Assembly: GCA_035705985.1 (NCBI GenBank)
Contig: DASSVP010000021.1
Coordinates: forward strand, 1-5,908
From: JACVRW01 sp035705985
GTDB taxonomy: Bacteria; Actinomycetota; Thermoleophilia; Solirubrobacterales; Thermoleophilaceae
Direction: 5' to 3'
DNA: 5,908 nt
Notes under the pieces: generated by a model
Told to the model about the DNA's origin: nothing
Databases searched by the model: none
What the model saw: the letters and a program-made list of their open reading frames with translations, nothing else
Position numbers and translations under genes: made by a program
In this document: positions 4,330 to 5,908 of the stretch, piece after piece
Numbering within the stretch: position 1 is the stretch's first letter
How the letters are laid out: each line of letters opens with the position of its first letter

Positions 4330-5908
4330 CCTCGAGACCCTCGAGCAGGTCCAGCGGCGGGTGCTCTGGCTCGCCACCGCGATCGTCCATCACGCGAACC
4401 GCGTGCGGGAGAACCGCACCGGTGTGAAGGTCGGCGGCCACCAGGCGTCGAGCGCGTCGATGGTGAGCCTCATGACCGCGCTGTGGTTCTCGGAGCTCCG
4501 CGCCGAGGACCGCGTTTCGGTGAAGCCGCACGCCTCCCCGGTGCTGCACGCGATCAATTACCTGCTCGGCCGTCTGGAGCGGCCGTACCTCGAGTCGCTG
4601 CGCGCGTTCGGCGGGCTCCAGAGCTACCCCAGCCGCACGAAGGATCCGGACCCCGTCGACTACTCGACCGGGTCCGTGGGCATCGGCGCAACCGCGCCGA
4701 TCTGGGGCGCGATCGCGCGCCGCTACCTCGAGCACCACCGCTTCGAGGCGCCGCCGCGCGGCCGTCAGATCGCGCTGCTCGGCGACGCCGAGCTCGACGA
4801 GGGCGCCGTCTGGGAGGCGATCGCCGACCCGTGGGTGGCGCGTCTCGGCGAGGTGCTGTGGGTGGTGGACCTGAACCGGCAGTCGCTCGACCGCGTTGTG
4901 CCCGACATCGCCTTCGGCCGCCTCGCGGGAATGTTCGAGGCGGCCGGCTGGCAGGTGCTCACGGTGAAGTACGGCCGCCGGCTCGAGTCGCTGTTCGAGC
5001 GCGCCGGCGGCGAGGACCTGCGGCGCCGCATCGACGAGATGCCGAACGAGGAGTACCAGCGCCTGCTGCGCGCCGATCCGGAGGAGCTGCGCGAGCGCCT
5101 GCCCGGCCGCAACGCGGGCCTGGCGACGCTGGTGTCGGAGCTGCCCGACGACGACCTGCGCGCTGCCTTCCGCGACCTCGGCGGGCACCACATCGGCAAG
5201 CTGATCGAGGCCTATCAGGCGGTGCAGCACGACAGGCCGACGGTGATCTTCGCCTACACGATCAAGGGCTGGTCGCTGCCGATCGAGGGTCACCCGGAGA
5301 ACCACTCGGCGCTGCTGACGCACGAGCAGTTCGCCGACCTGGGCGAGCAGCTCGGCGCAGATCCGGAGGACCCGTGGGCGCCTTTCGACCCGGGCAGCCC
5401 TGAGGGCGAGCTCGCGGCCGCCGCGGCAGCCGTCCTGGCGCGGGACGAGCCGCCGCCGCGCGAGCCGCCCGAGGTGCCCACGGCGCTCGGCCGCAAGCAC
5501 CGCGGGAAGGAGTCCACGCAGCAGGCCTTCGGGCGCTTCTTCGTGGATCTCGTCCACGAGGCGCCCGAGGTCTCCGAGCGCGTCGTGACCGTGAGCCCCG
5601 ACGTGGCGAGCTCCACGAACCTCGGCGGCTGGATCAACAAGTCCGGCATCTGGTCGGTGGGAGAGCGGCGCGACTGGTTCGCGGACGACACGCAGACGCT
5701 CGTCCACTGGCACGAGACCCCTGGCGGCCGCCACATCGAGCTGGGCATCGCCGAGACGAACCTCGTCGGCCTGCTCGGCGAGCTCGGAGCCACCTGGAGC
5801 CGCCACGGCCAGCCGCTGTTCCCGATCGGGACGATCTACGACCCGTTCGTCGGGCGGGCGCTCGAGCCGTGGTCGTTCGGGATCTACGCGGGCGGGCAGT
5901 CGATCCTG
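4259..5908 (+). CDS. Pyruvate dehydrogenase E1-like (AceE/transketolase superfamily) ThDP enzyme, 3' end missing
   Basis: The first 550 codons of a thiamine-diphosphate enzyme resembling single-chain pyruvate dehydrogenase E1, which decarboxylates pyruvate and passes acetyl groups to lipoyl-E2. The frame stays open to the edge. Numbered from ATG 4259: GGHQASSAS with His61 and KPHASPVLHA with His91, matching AceE-type active-site histidines; LQSYPSRTKDP; STGSVGIGA; the cofactor-binding GDAELDEG (175-182) with the distal WVVDLNRQ (Asp204, Asn206); and IFAYTIKGW. A Pro/Ala-rich linker (about 368-407) leads to the pyrimidine-binding domain, where GIAETN has Glu499, the conserved cofactor-activating glutamate. 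E. coli AceE has 887 residues, so over a third is probably missing. In-frame starts are ATG 4259 (no clear Shine-Dalgarno site) or TTG 4277 (GGGAG 11 nt upstream). GTG 4361 would cut into the conserved-looking LETLEQVQRRVLWLA. Both earlier starts lie inside the SnoaL-like gene, so the genes are probably co-transcribed. Another transketolase-like 2-oxoacid substrate cannot be excluded. Confidence 0.88.
   Translation, partial: MGESLTLSGSKTTTAPSPPPAAPDLETLEQVQRRVLWLATAIVHHANRVRENRTGVKVGGHQASSASMVSLMTALWFSELRAEDRVSVKPHASPVLHAINYLLGRLERPYLESLRAFGGLQSYPSRTKDPDPVDYSTGSVGIGATAPIWGAIARRYLEHHRFEAPPRGRQIALLGDAELDEGAVWEAIADPWVARLGEVLWVVDLNRQSLDRVVPDIAFGRLAGMFEAAGWQVLTVKYGRRLESLFERAGGEDLRRRIDEMPNEEYQRLLRADPEELRERLPGRNAGLATLVSELPDDDLRAAFRDLGGHHIGKLIEAYQAVQHDRPTVIFAYTIKGWSLPIEGHPENHSALLTHEQFADLGEQLGADPEDPWAPFDPGSPEGELAAAAAAVLARDEPPPREPPEVPTALGRKHRGKESTQQAFGRFFVDLVHEAPEVSERVVTVSPDVASSTNLGGWINKSGIWSVGERRDWFADDTQTLVHWHETPGGRHIELGIAETNLVGLLGELGATWSRHGQPLFPIGTIYDPFVGRALEPWSFGIYAGGQSIL

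Noticed and set aside
4247..5806. Minus-strand open frame of about 519 codons opposite the AceE-like gene
   Set aside because: It is the antisense shadow of a clear enzyme; its translation is compositionally biased and has no family motif.

Overview
The window is very GC-rich, has a strong G/C bias at third codon positions, uses GTG starts freely and packs genes tightly, often with overlaps. Together with the protein types this points to a high-GC actinobacterial-type genome. A deep-branching class such as Thermoleophilia is a reasonable guess, but the taxonomy is inferred from composition and style, not proven by a marker.

Layout: (1) 2-2016, plus strand: the 3' part of an alpha/beta hydrolase of the kynurenine-formamidase type, translationally coupled through a GTGA overlap to a complete kynureninase. 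Together they fit two consecutive steps of tryptophan breakdown, from N-formylkynurenine through kynurenine to anthranilate plus alanine. (2) 2033-2902, plus strand: a predicted secreted lipoprotein with a lytic transglycosylase domain, 16 nt behind kynureninase. (3) 2899-3608, minus strand: a GlsB/YeaQ/YmgE-type small membrane protein followed by a RidA-family imine deaminase, probably one transcript, with a 13-bp hairpin between them. ridA converges on the transglycosylase gene and their stop codons share one CTAG. (4) 3657-3935, plus strand: a signal recognition particle RNA of the large, Bacillus-like type, with Alu and S domains. (5) 3943-4329, plus strand: a SnoaL/NTF2-like small protein starting only 7 nt after the inferred end of the SRP RNA. 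(6) 4259 to the right edge, plus strand: the N-terminal 550 codons of a homodimeric pyruvate dehydrogenase E1-like (AceE/transketolase superfamily) thiamine-diphosphate enzyme, whose only plausible starts lie inside the SnoaL-like gene.

Apart from the two kynurenine genes and probably the glsB-ridA pair, the genes do not form one pathway; this looks like a mostly ordinary housekeeping and catabolic region. The strongest non-protein signal is the large SRP RNA, which ordinary ORF-based annotation would miss or cover with false ORFs. I see no CRISPR array, insertion sequence, phage gene or tRNA, and nothing I would call a new defence or mobile system.
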